64,000 bases of DNA, taken from positions 62,001-126,000 of the forward strand of contig JACRQG010000018.1 of assembly GCA_016222805.1 (NCBI GenBank), read 5' to 3'. This stretch comes from Verrucomicrobiota bacterium (GTDB lineage: Bacteria > Verrucomicrobiota > Verrucomicrobiia > Opitutales > Opitutaceae). Shown one piece after another: positions 34,633-41,968 of the stretch. Positions within the stretch are counted from its first letter, which is position 1. Every line of letters begins with the position of its first letter. A program made the position numbers and the translations under genes. The notes beneath the pieces were generated by a model. The model ran no database searches and was not told where the DNA came from. It saw nothing but the letters and a program-made list of their open reading frames with translations.

Positions 34633-34681
34633 TGTAACCGGCGGCGCCGACCCCGGTCCGGACTTACCGAGGCCGGCTCCA
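34633..34681. repeat. Degenerate TGTAACC palindromic element
   Basis: TGTAACCGGCGGCGCCGACCCC... ends GGCCGGCTCCA. It has the shape of the family with base changes at both ends. Confidence 0.5.
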
Positions 34682-34758
34682 ACGCCGGCCCGCAGCGAAG
34701 TTCGCCCGGCCGTCCGCAGCGTTGCCTCCCAGCCTCCCGACACCCACGATTTCCGCCC

Positions 34759-35577
34759 ATGCGCCTCCCCTTCCTGCCACCGCATTTTCCCCACTCCTGG
34801 TCGGCCATCGCCACCGCCGCCTCCCTCCTGCTCGCGGCCTCGGCTCCCGCGGCGGAGTTGATCCCGGCGAAGAACGGTTCCGGTTATTTCGGGTACAAGG
34901 ACACTCCAAAGCTGCCGTGGTGCGACTGGCTCGTGCACGACGGCGACCGGCCGGCGCCGCCGCGCGTGCTCCCCGGGCCGTCCGGCGCTCCGGTGCCTCC
35001 CCCGGCAGACGCCGTGATCCTGTTCAACGGCCGGGACGCCTCCGCCTGGCAGACACCCCACGACTGGAAGGTTGAAGGCGGCCACCTCGTGGCCGGCGAC
35101 AAGAAGTTCAGTTCCATCGAGCGCTTCGGCGACCTCCAGCTGCACCTCGAATGGCAGTCTCCCGCGAACTTCAAGGGTCCCTGGTCCAACCAGGGGAACA
35201 ACGGCGTCTTCCTGATGGGCCTGTACGAGATTCAGATCTTCGACTCCCACAGCGTGAAGATCTACCCCGACGGCGCGTGCGGCGCCATCTACGGCCAGAC
35301 CCCGCCCCTGGTCGAAGCCACCCGGCCAGCCGGGGAATGGCAGACTTACGACATCATCTTCCGGGCCCCGCGTTTTGCCGAAGGAAAGCTGGTCGCCCCC
35401 GCCCGCGTCACCGTGCTGCTCAACGGGATCCTCGTGCAGGACAACGAGCCGATCCACGGCGAAACCGGCCACCGCAAGCTGCCCGCCTACACGGAAAAGG
35501 TGAGCACCGGCCCGGTCGCTCTCGGCGGCCACGGCTGCCCGATCCGCTTCCGCAACATCTGGGTGCGCCGACTCTGA
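34759..35577 (+). CDS. Secreted DUF1080 protein (3-keto-disaccharide hydrolase domain)
   Basis: 272 residues, ATG 34759, with a long signal peptide (residues ~1-32, ASLLLAASAPAAE). The domain starts at ILFNGRDASAWQ, with NFKGPWSNQGNNGVFLMGLYEIQIFDS and HGCPIRFRNIWVRRL at the end, a clear DUF1080/3-keto-disaccharide hydrolase jellyroll. Recently studied members split 3-keto-glycosides; the family also includes carbohydrate-binding members. It fits with the Gfo/Idh/MocA and ThuA-like genes elsewhere in this window, all families associated with 3-keto sugar metabolism. Monocistronic or leading into the SurE-like gene 125 bases away. Confidence 0.9.
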   Translation: MRLPFLPPHFPHSWSAIATAASLLLAASAPAAELIPAKNGSGYFGYKDTPKLPWCDWLVHDGDRPAPPRVLPGPSGAPVPPPADAVILFNGRDASAWQTPHDWKVEGGHLVAGDKKFSSIERFGDLQLHLEWQSPANFKGPWSNQGNNGVFLMGLYEIQIFDSHSVKIYPDGACGAIYGQTPPLVEATRPAGEWQTYDIIFRAPRFAEGKLVAPARVTVLLNGILVQDNEPIHGETGHRKLPAYTEKVSTGPVALGGHGCPIRFRNIWVRRL

Positions 35578-35621
35578 ACCGAGGCTCCCGGAGCCAGGCG
35601 GTCGGCGAACCCGTGCCCGCC

Positions 35622-35638
35622 ACCTGGTTTTACCAGGT
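35622..35638. other. Small perfect hairpin upstream of the SurE-like gene
   Basis: ACCTGGT, TTT, ACCAGGT forms a perfect 7-bp stem. It could be a terminator-like or operator structure; no T-run follows. Confidence 0.3.
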
Positions 35639-35702
35639 AACTTTCGCGGGCGCGGTTGCGTCGAGCGGCGAACCTCCGCACCGTTCCGCCGTTCCCCTGC
35701 CC

Positions 35703-36995
35703 ATGCGTCCCCCTTTCCGTCCGCTCACCTTCCTTGCCGGTGGCCTGCTCCTGCTGCTCGTCACCGCGGTGCCCGCACGTGCCCTGCGCATCGTGGTCAC
35801 CAACGATGACGGCTTTGAAAGCCGCCACCTGCAGGCCCTCTTTTCCGCCCTGAAGGCGGCCGGCCATGACGTCATCCTGAGTGCCCCGTTCAGCGAACAG
35901 ACGGGCGCTTCCGCCGCCCTCGGGACTTTTCCGTCCGTGCCGGCCACGACCAGTCGTTCCCCTGGAGGCACCCTCGGCGCCGGCCTGCCGGGCTTCGGCC
36001 CCACCACCATCGCCCCGGACCAGTATTACGTGAACAGCACGGCCGCGTCGGCCGCCATCTATGGCATCGAGGTCTTTGCCCAAAACAAGTGGGGCGCGCT
36101 CCCCGACCTGGTAATCTCTGGGCCCAACCTCGGGCCCAACCTTGGCACGGTCACGCCCCACTCCGGAACCATCGGAGCGGCGATCTGCGCCCTCAACCGC
36201 GGAGTCCCGGCCATCGCCATGAGCAGCCTCGACGTCAGCGCCGTCTCCTCGAGCCTGATTGCCGACATCACGATCCGGGTCATGAACTCCCTGCTCAGCC
36301 AGGGGCGGATTTCGCTGCCCGCCGGCACCGGCATCAACGTCAACGTGCCGCTGCTCGATCCTTCCCGCACCGCCGCCTCCTACCGGTACGTGTTCACGCA
36401 GATCAACACGCCCGGCAAGTCCGCTGATGCCTCCAATCCCTTCAACGAGGACAACGCCATTGCCGATGGCAACACGATCACGGTGAGCCCCATCCAGGGC
36501 ACGTATCAGGCTCCGCCCGACAAGGCCGCCCTCGTGCTCGCCCGCATGCGCAGCCTTTTCAATGCGGCGATCCCACTCGACACCTCCCGTTTCGCCAACC
36601 TCTCCGTCCGTGGCTCCGTCGGTGCAGGCGGCGCCGTGCAGATCGTCGGCCTCGTGGTCAGCGGCGACAATGCCAAGTCGGTGCTGATTCGCGCCAGCGG
36701 TCCGGCCCTGACTCCCTTCGGCGTGCCCGGGGTGCTTCTCGACCCCCTGGTCGAGTTGTACGACAATCAGGAGCGCCTGGTCGCCTCCAACGACAATTGG
36801 GGCGACGACCCGGCGGTGGCCGCCGCGATCACCTCCGCGGCGACCCGGCGCGGAGCCTTTGCGTGGACCACGGGAAGCCGGGACGCCGCCCTGCTCGTCA
36901 CGCTTGCCCCGGGCAATCACACGATCGTCGTGCGCGGGGTCGGCGGCACCACCGGGGTGGTGCTCGTCGAAGCCTACGATCTCGGTTCGGAGTAG
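35703..36995 (+). CDS. Secreted SurE-family 5'-nucleotidase with C-terminal beta domain
   Basis: 430 residues, ATG 35703. The first 27 residues are a signal peptide (FLAGGLLLLLVTAVPARA). Residues ~28-290 are SurE-like: LRIVVTNDDGFES (metal Asp pair), APFSEQTGAS (the usual SGAS Ser is Thr here) and LVISGPNLGPNLGTVTPHSGTIGAA. The last ~130 residues form a beta domain common in secreted verrucomicrobial proteins (SVLIRASGPALTPFGVPG, ASNDNWGDD, HTIVVRGVGG). SurE proteins are normally cytoplasmic nucleotidases; an exported one would act on extracellular nucleotides or phosphate esters. The next gene follows 22 bases after the stop. Confidence 0.88.
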   Translation: MRPPFRPLTFLAGGLLLLLVTAVPARALRIVVTNDDGFESRHLQALFSALKAAGHDVILSAPFSEQTGASAALGTFPSVPATTSRSPGGTLGAGLPGFGPTTIAPDQYYVNSTAASAAIYGIEVFAQNKWGALPDLVISGPNLGPNLGTVTPHSGTIGAAICALNRGVPAIAMSSLDVSAVSSSLIADITIRVMNSLLSQGRISLPAGTGINVNVPLLDPSRTAASYRYVFTQINTPGKSADASNPFNEDNAIADGNTITVSPIQGTYQAPPDKAALVLARMRSLFNAAIPLDTSRFANLSVRGSVGAGGAVQIVGLVVSGDNAKSVLIRASGPALTPFGVPGVLLDPLVELYDNQERLVASNDNWGDDPAVAAAITSAATRRGAFAWTTGSRDAALLVTLAPGNHTIVVRGVGGTTGVVLVEAYDLGSE

Positions 36996-37017
36996 AGACG
37001 ACGCTCCCGTCCGCTCC

Positions 37018-37677
37018 ATGCCCGTTCCCCGCTACCGCCACGTCGTCTGGGACTGGAACGGCACGCTGCTCGACGACGTCGATTACTCGATCGCCTGCAT
37101 GAACGGTCTGCTCGCGCGTCGCGGGCTGCCCTTGCTCGATCGTGCGCGCTATCATGCACTCTTCGACTTCCCGGTGCGCGACTACTACTATCGCCTCGGC
37201 TTCGACCCGGCGCGCGATCCGTTCGAGAGGCTCAGTGTCGAGTTCATCTCGGCCTATGACACCCATCGCTGGGATTGCCGGCTCCACGAAGACGCCATCG
37301 AGGTGCTCGCCGCCGTGTCGCGGACCGGCGCGACCCAGTCGATCCTCTCGGCCTATCGGCAGGAGACCCTTCACGAGATCGTGGGGCACTTTGGGCTGAC
37401 GCCCCGTTTCATCCGCCTGATCGGTCTCGACAACATCTTCGCCCACAGCAAGGCCGAACTCGGCCGGGCGTGGCTCGCCGAACTCGGCCTTCCGCCGGCG
37501 GAGGTGCTGCTGATCGGCGACACCTTGCATGATCTGGACGTCGCCCGGCACATGGGCGTCGACTGCGTGCTGGTCGCCGCCGGACACCACCCGCACGCCC
37601 GGCTCCGGGCCCGGCACGACCGCGTGGTCGACACGCTCGCCGCTCTGCGCCCGGGCTTCATCTCCTTCGCACCGTAG
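37018..37677 (+). CDS. HAD-family phosphatase (phosphoglycolate-phosphatase-like)
   Basis: 219 residues from ATG 37018. Motif I is VVWDWNGTLLDD: nucleophile Asp12 and a Thr are present, but the usual second Asp (DxD) is Asn14. Motif II is ILSAYRQ (Ser), the motif III Lys is in AHSKAELG, and motif IV is LLIGDTLHDLDVA. A cap domain lies between motifs I and II. Resembles Pgp-type phosphatases; the DxN variant is seen in a known subgroup but could change activity. 22-base gap after the SurE-like gene. Confidence 0.88.
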   Translation: MPVPRYRHVVWDWNGTLLDDVDYSIACMNGLLARRGLPLLDRARYHALFDFPVRDYYYRLGFDPARDPFERLSVEFISAYDTHRWDCRLHEDAIEVLAAVSRTGATQSILSAYRQETLHEIVGHFGLTPRFIRLIGLDNIFAHSKAELGRAWLAELGLPPAEVLLIGDTLHDLDVARHMGVDCVLVAAGHHPHARLRARHDRVVDTLAALRPGFISFAP

Positions 37678-37818
37678 CCGCGTTGTCGCTCCCTCCGCCA
37701 TCGGTTCAGCAAAAGCGGAAGCGCCGCCCGCCGGCGACGGGCCGGCGGCCTCGTGATCCCGGGGCGGCCAGGCTCTCGCCTTCGGCTCAAGCGCGGCTTC
37801 AGAATACCCGCAACCGCT

Positions 37819-39390
37819 CTACCCGCCCGCCGCTCCCGTCAGCACCATCGCCGGCTCCTTCACCGACCGGATGGGCAGCGAGGGGCACAAGATGACCTCG
37901 TCGACCTTCTCCTCCTCGGGAGCGGGGCGCTCGATTCTCGGGACAGGCTGAGGGATGCCATCGCTATTGTCGCCCGTCGACATCGCCTGGATGTCGATCC
38001 CGATCTGACGCGCCGCGGCCTCGATATCCCGCGCAATCGTGGGCGTCTCATCGGCGAGCCGATCCAGCCGGTGCAGGGCCTCGCTCAATTCCAGCAACTC
38101 GTCATGCGTGCGATCGATTTGCTGGCGGATGCCGGAGAAGATATCGCGGAAACCCAGGTGTTCCGAGATGCGTGTGCTTTCCACGACCCCTCCGACCTGG
38201 GCCACCTGCAGGCTCAGGACATGCCGCTCGAGGTCCTCCGCAATCGTGCCCAACGGTCGCACCGATTGCTCCAGCTCATGCAGGGCTTCACTCGCCAGCT
38301 TCATCGTCACGAGAAACGCCTCGTGCAGCACGTGGATGTTCTTCCGCCGCTCCTTCCAGTCCTGATCCACGGACGTGCTGCCGAGCAGCTCGCGGACGAA
38401 GATCAGGCCCATCTCGAGCTGGAGCCGGGCGGATGCCAGGTTGAAGATCACGCCCCGAAGCCGGCCCGACAGGTTGCCGATGCCGGAGACGAGCCGGTTC
38501 ACCGCCGCCGCCACGTCGCCCGAGCTTTCTCCCATGTGGCGCGAGATGACGCCCAGGCCCTGCCCTTCGCCACCGGCCCGGGCCGAGGCCAGCGCCACGT
38601 TGATCGCCGAGATGCGCAGCTCGGAGGTCAGGTTGTTCACGAACGAGGACTTCCGATCCAGCGTCTCGTTCAGCGCGACGAAGTCATCGATGCGCCGGTA
38701 TAGGCGGTTCAGGTGTTCGTACGCCCGGCCGCCACCCCGATATACCGTCGCCAATTGCGCCAGCGCCGGATCCTTGACCTGGCGTTCCATTGCATCGGAC
38801 GGAAGGGGACGAAGGATGGAACGGTGTTCCCGCGCAAGGACTGCATCACGCGCCTTCAACTCCTCGCACAGCAGCACCCACATGAACGCGTCGTAGTCGC
38901 TGAACTTCGCCGCCTGCAGTCCGGCGGAAAGGACCTCGGCGCCGCGTTCCATCGCCGCCGCGGCATCCGCCCCGGACTCCCGGGCCTTCTGCTCCGCGGC
39001 GCACGCCTGCGCGTACAACGGCTCCACGACCGCCTGGAAGGCCCCCGTGGGTTTGAACCGCACCGAGAGGTATCCCCCGGGAGTCGGCGAGATCAGGGCC
39101 ACCACCCAGTAATGGCATCCGTCCTTGGCGAGGTTCTTCACCAACGCCGCGACGGCCTTGCCGGCCTTCAGACGCTCCCAGACGATTCGGAAGGCCGACC
39201 GCGGCATGTCGGGATGGCGGACAATGTTGTGTGCCTTCCCCACCAGGTCTCGGGCCTCGTAGCCGCTGATGCGCACAAAGACCTCGTTCCCCGAGGTGAT
39301 GATGCCACGACCATCGGTCGTGGAAAAAAACATCTCGTCGGCGCCAAAGGGGCGCGACTGATCTCGCACAGCAACGGACGGGGCTTTCAT
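37819..39390 (-). CDS. PAS-domain chemotaxis-type sensor (Aer-like)
   Basis: 523 residues from ATG 39390, with no membrane segment. Residues ~18-125 are a PAS domain of the Aer type (EMFFSTTDGRGIITSGNEVF, GYEARDLVGKAHNIVRHPDMPRSAF). Long helices follow, with INVALASARAGGEGQGLGVISRHM, a diverged form of the MCP hairpin (consensus NAAIEAARAGE.G.GFAVVA), and C-terminal helical regions. A soluble redox- or energy-sensing receptor is the best interpretation. A TCAA-N15-GCCGAAAA sequence upstream resembles a sigma-28 promoter. Other chemotaxis genes are not in the window. Confidence 0.75.
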   Translation of the reverse strand: MKAPSVAVRDQSRPFGADEMFFSTTDGRGIITSGNEVFVRISGYEARDLVGKAHNIVRHPDMPRSAFRIVWERLKAGKAVAALVKNLAKDGCHYWVVALISPTPGGYLSVRFKPTGAFQAVVEPLYAQACAAEQKARESGADAAAAMERGAEVLSAGLQAAKFSDYDAFMWVLLCEELKARDAVLAREHRSILRPLPSDAMERQVKDPALAQLATVYRGGGRAYEHLNRLYRRIDDFVALNETLDRKSSFVNNLTSELRISAINVALASARAGGEGQGLGVISRHMGESSGDVAAAVNRLVSGIGNLSGRLRGVIFNLASARLQLEMGLIFVRELLGSTSVDQDWKERRKNIHVLHEAFLVTMKLASEALHELEQSVRPLGTIAEDLERHVLSLQVAQVGGVVESTRISEHLGFRDIFSGIRQQIDRTHDELLELSEALHRLDRLADETPTIARDIEAAARQIGIDIQAMSTGDNSDGIPQPVPRIERPAPEEEKVDEVILCPSLPIRSVKEPAMVLTGAAGG

Positions 39391-39426
39391 GGATCGGACG
39401 GCACGCTATCTCGGTTTCGACCCCTT

Positions 39427-39453
39427 TTTTCGGCACAATTGAGGGGATCTTGA
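39427..39453 (-). promoter_or_regulatory. Candidate sigma-28 (FliA) promoter
   Basis: On the minus strand, TCAA (39453-39450), exactly 15 bases, then GCCGAAAA (39434-39427). The flagellar sigma factor consensus is TAAA-N15-GCCGATAA, so the match is 3/4 and 7/8 with exact spacing. The leader to the start codon at 39390 would be about 30 bases. Confidence 0.6.
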
Positions 39454-39599
39454 CTCAAATTGCTCATCATCAGCCGGCTGCCCGGCCCGATGGGGCCGTC
39501 ACTGGCCGGACACCCGCGCGCCGCGCTCTCCGGTTGACCCTCCGGTGTCCGCTGCCCGGCGATTGCGCTGCCGCCATTCGCCATTATGCTCCGGATGCC

Positions 39600-39941
39600 A
39601 TGATCGACGTCATCAAGAAAACGCTGCTCGCCGGCGTCGGCGCTGCGGTGATCACCCGGGAAAAGGTCGAGTCCGCCCTCGGCGATTTCGTCCAGCAGGG
39701 CAAGGTTTCCACCGCCGAGGCGCGCGCGATGGCCGAGAAGATCGCCGCCGACGGCCGCCGCGAATTCGAACACTCCAGCCACGAGCTGGCCGAAAAGATC
39801 CGCGAGGCCTTTGCCGGCATCGATCGCCGCGCCCAGCAGCGCCTCGACGCCCTCGAGGCCCGCGTGGCCGCCCTGGAGCGCGCCGCCGCCACCGCCGCCA
39901 CCGTCGCGGCCGATACCGTCGAGCCCCCGACGAGGGACTAG
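39600..39941 (+). CDS. Phasin-like coiled-coil protein
   Basis: 113 residues from ATG 39600. MIDVIKKTLLAGVGAAVITREKVE, DFVQQGKVSTAEARAMAEKI and the following long helix ending in a leucine-rich ALEARVAALERA zipper resemble the small phasin/PhaI-like polyhydroxyalkanoate granule proteins, which coat hydrophobic surfaces. The stop at 39941 is 2 bases before the UbiB-like gene start, so they are one transcription unit. No PHA synthase is in the window, so a granule role is only possible. Confidence 0.8.
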   Translation: MIDVIKKTLLAGVGAAVITREKVESALGDFVQQGKVSTAEARAMAEKIAADGRREFEHSSHELAEKIREAFAGIDRRAQQRLDALEARVAALERAAATAATVAADTVEPPTRD

Positions 39942-39943
39942 GC

Positions 39944-41593
39944 GTGTTCGACGTGCTGCAGCATGCCGTCCGCGCCAAGGAAATCCTCTCCGTCCTGGCG
40001 CGGCACGGCTTTGCCGACCTGATCGCCAAACTTGAGCTGCCGGCCGGGGTCTGGCAGCGCCTCCTGCCCGCGCCCACGCCCCACCGCAGCCCCGCCGAAC
40101 GCATTCGGCTCGCCGCCGAGGAGCTCGGACCGACCTTCGTCAAGCTGGGCCAGCTGCTCTCGATGCGGCCCGACATCGTGCCGCACGAGATCATCCTCGA
40201 ACTGCGGAAACTGCAGGATCAGGTCAAACCTCTGCCCTTCGCCGCTCTCCGGCCCATCCTGGCCGAGGAGCTCGGTCGCGAGCCCGCGCAGGTCTTCACG
40301 GAGTTCGACGAAAGTCCCGTCGCCGCCGCGTCCCTCGCCCAGGTGTATTTCGCCCGGCTGCACACCGGCGAGGCCGTGGCCGTCAAGATTCAGAAACCGG
40401 ACCTGCACCGGAGCATCGAAATCGACTTCGATCTCGCCGGATGGCTCGCCGGCCTGCTTCAGCAACATGTCGCCGCCCTGCAAATCGTCGACGTCAAGGG
40501 CGTGATCGCCGAAGCCCGCCGCGGCGTGCTGCGCGAACTCGATTTCCGCCACGAGGCCCACAATCAGGAGTACTTCAACTCCCTCAACCCCCACCCCGAC
40601 CGCGTCTACGCCCCCCGAGTCTTTTCCGCCTTTTGCTCCGAGCGCGTGCTGGTGACCGAACGCATCGCCGGATCCCCGCTCAGCCAGATGGCCGACGTGC
40701 CCGGCGACCTGCGGGTCCGCCTCGCCGCCTTCGGGGCCGAGTCCCTCGTGCGCCAGGTCTTTCTCGCCGGTTTCTTCCATGCCGACCCGCACGCCGGCAA
40801 CCTCTTCCTCGGGCACGATGGCCGGCTCTGTTTCCTGGACTGGGGTCTCGCCGGGCACCTCACCCGTCGCCTGCGGCTCGCCCTGGCGGATTTCTGGATC
40901 GCCGCCGTCGAGCAGGACACCGAGCGCATCGTCCAGATCGCCGCCGACCTCGCCCCGGTCGATGCCCGCCCGGATCTGCGGGCGCTGGAGAAGGAAGTCA
41001 CCCTCGCGCTGCGCGAGGAACTCAACTTCGCCATCGGCCGCCAGGCCCTCGGGCGGGCGATGCTGCGCCTGCTCTTCCTGTTTGGCCAGGCCGGCATCCC
41101 CCTCTCGCGCGACTACGCTCTTATGGCCAAGGCCGTGCTCTCGATCGAGGAGGTCGGCCGTCTGCTCGATCCGAAGTTCGATCTCCGGCCCCACACCGAA
41201 CCCGTGTTGCGCGAACTCCAGTGGGAGCGCGCCCGCCCGCGCGTCCTCCTCCGCCGCTCGCGCGAGATGCTGCGCCACACCCTGCTCGGCCTGCAGGATC
41301 TTCCCTTCGAACTGCGCCGCCTCGTCCGCCGCCTCGAGCACGACAGCCTCGCCATCAACCTCCACCACCGCGGTCTCGAGGACCACGACGACGCCGTGAA
41401 GATCGCCGCGAACCGCATCAGCCTCGGCGTCATCATCGGTTCCCTGATCATCGGCTCGTCGCTCATCGTCACCACGGGCATCGAACCCCATCTCCTCGGC
41501 TACCCCGCCCTCGGGATCGTCGGCTACCTGCTATCGGCCGTGCTCGGCCTCTACGTCATCTGGGACATCATCCGCCACGGGCGGCACAAGTAG
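39944..41593 (+). CDS. UbiB/AarF-type ABC1 atypical kinase
   Basis: 549 residues from GTG 39944, preceded by a GAGG. The ABC1 motifs are all seen: GPTFVKLGQLLSMRPD (KxGQ), ASLAQVYFA (an A-rich loop replacing the usual Gly loop), VAVKIQKP (Lys), FFHADPHAGN and LDWG (catalytic and metal sites). Two C-terminal membrane segments follow (SLGVIIGSLIIGSSLIVTTGI and AVLGLYVIWDIIR). These proteins support quinone synthesis or lipid homeostasis. The gene is directly coupled to the phasin-like gene (2-base gap). Confidence 0.92.
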   Translation: MFDVLQHAVRAKEILSVLARHGFADLIAKLELPAGVWQRLLPAPTPHRSPAERIRLAAEELGPTFVKLGQLLSMRPDIVPHEIILELRKLQDQVKPLPFAALRPILAEELGREPAQVFTEFDESPVAAASLAQVYFARLHTGEAVAVKIQKPDLHRSIEIDFDLAGWLAGLLQQHVAALQIVDVKGVIAEARRGVLRELDFRHEAHNQEYFNSLNPHPDRVYAPRVFSAFCSERVLVTERIAGSPLSQMADVPGDLRVRLAAFGAESLVRQVFLAGFFHADPHAGNLFLGHDGRLCFLDWGLAGHLTRRLRLALADFWIAAVEQDTERIVQIAADLAPVDARPDLRALEKEVTLALREELNFAIGRQALGRAMLRLLFLFGQAGIPLSRDYALMAKAVLSIEEVGRLLDPKFDLRPHTEPVLRELQWERARPRVLLRRSREMLRHTLLGLQDLPFELRRLVRRLEHDSLAINLHHRGLEDHDDAVKIAANRISLGVIIGSLIIGSSLIVTTGIEPHLLGYPALGIVGYLLSAVLGLYVIWDIIRHGRHK

Positions 41594-41968
41594 GCGAATC
41601 GTACAGCCTTGCCTCGTGGTGTCCCAGCGAAGGCCGGAGTTTTCACTCCATGCCGGCCTCGCAACACCGCGACCGCGCCGGGGAGCGAGGCTGCTTCCAC
41701 GCCGGGGAATTCTTGCAGGGGTCAACCGACCAAGGGCGAAATCAACGGGGTAAACCTGATGGTCGCTGCAGCACCGGTGAACGGGCTGACGATCGCGCAA
41801 GGCCAAGCAGCGACCAGTGGGCGGAGCCTCTGCGGCTCGCACTGGCGGGAAGCTGCCCGGATTCTCCCGCGCTCAACCCCGACCCGGCCGCCGACTTTGC
41901 GCCGCGCATGGGAGTAACCGACGGGCCCGGGAGCAACGTGCTCGCCCTGCCTCGGCGGCAAGTCCGCC
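41594..41968. other. 375-base convergent intergenic region
   Basis: It separates the convergent UbiB-like and sialidase-like genes. A two-part hairpin (41618-41668) is the only structure; no gene is seen. Confidence 0.6.
41618..41668. other. Two-part hairpin between convergent genes
   Basis: GGCCGG (41632-41637) pairs with CCGGCC (41653-41658), with GAG/CTC above it, and GGTGT (41618-41622) pairs with ACACC (41664-41668) outside. It could act as a two-way terminator or be a repeat; no T-run. Confidence 0.4.

Larger units (their letters stand above)
34435..34758. other. 324-base divergent intergenic region
   Basis: It separates nadD and the DUF1080 gene, and holds repeat elements at 34514-34564 and 34633-34681. 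Nothing else recognisable is seen. Confidence 0.6.
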
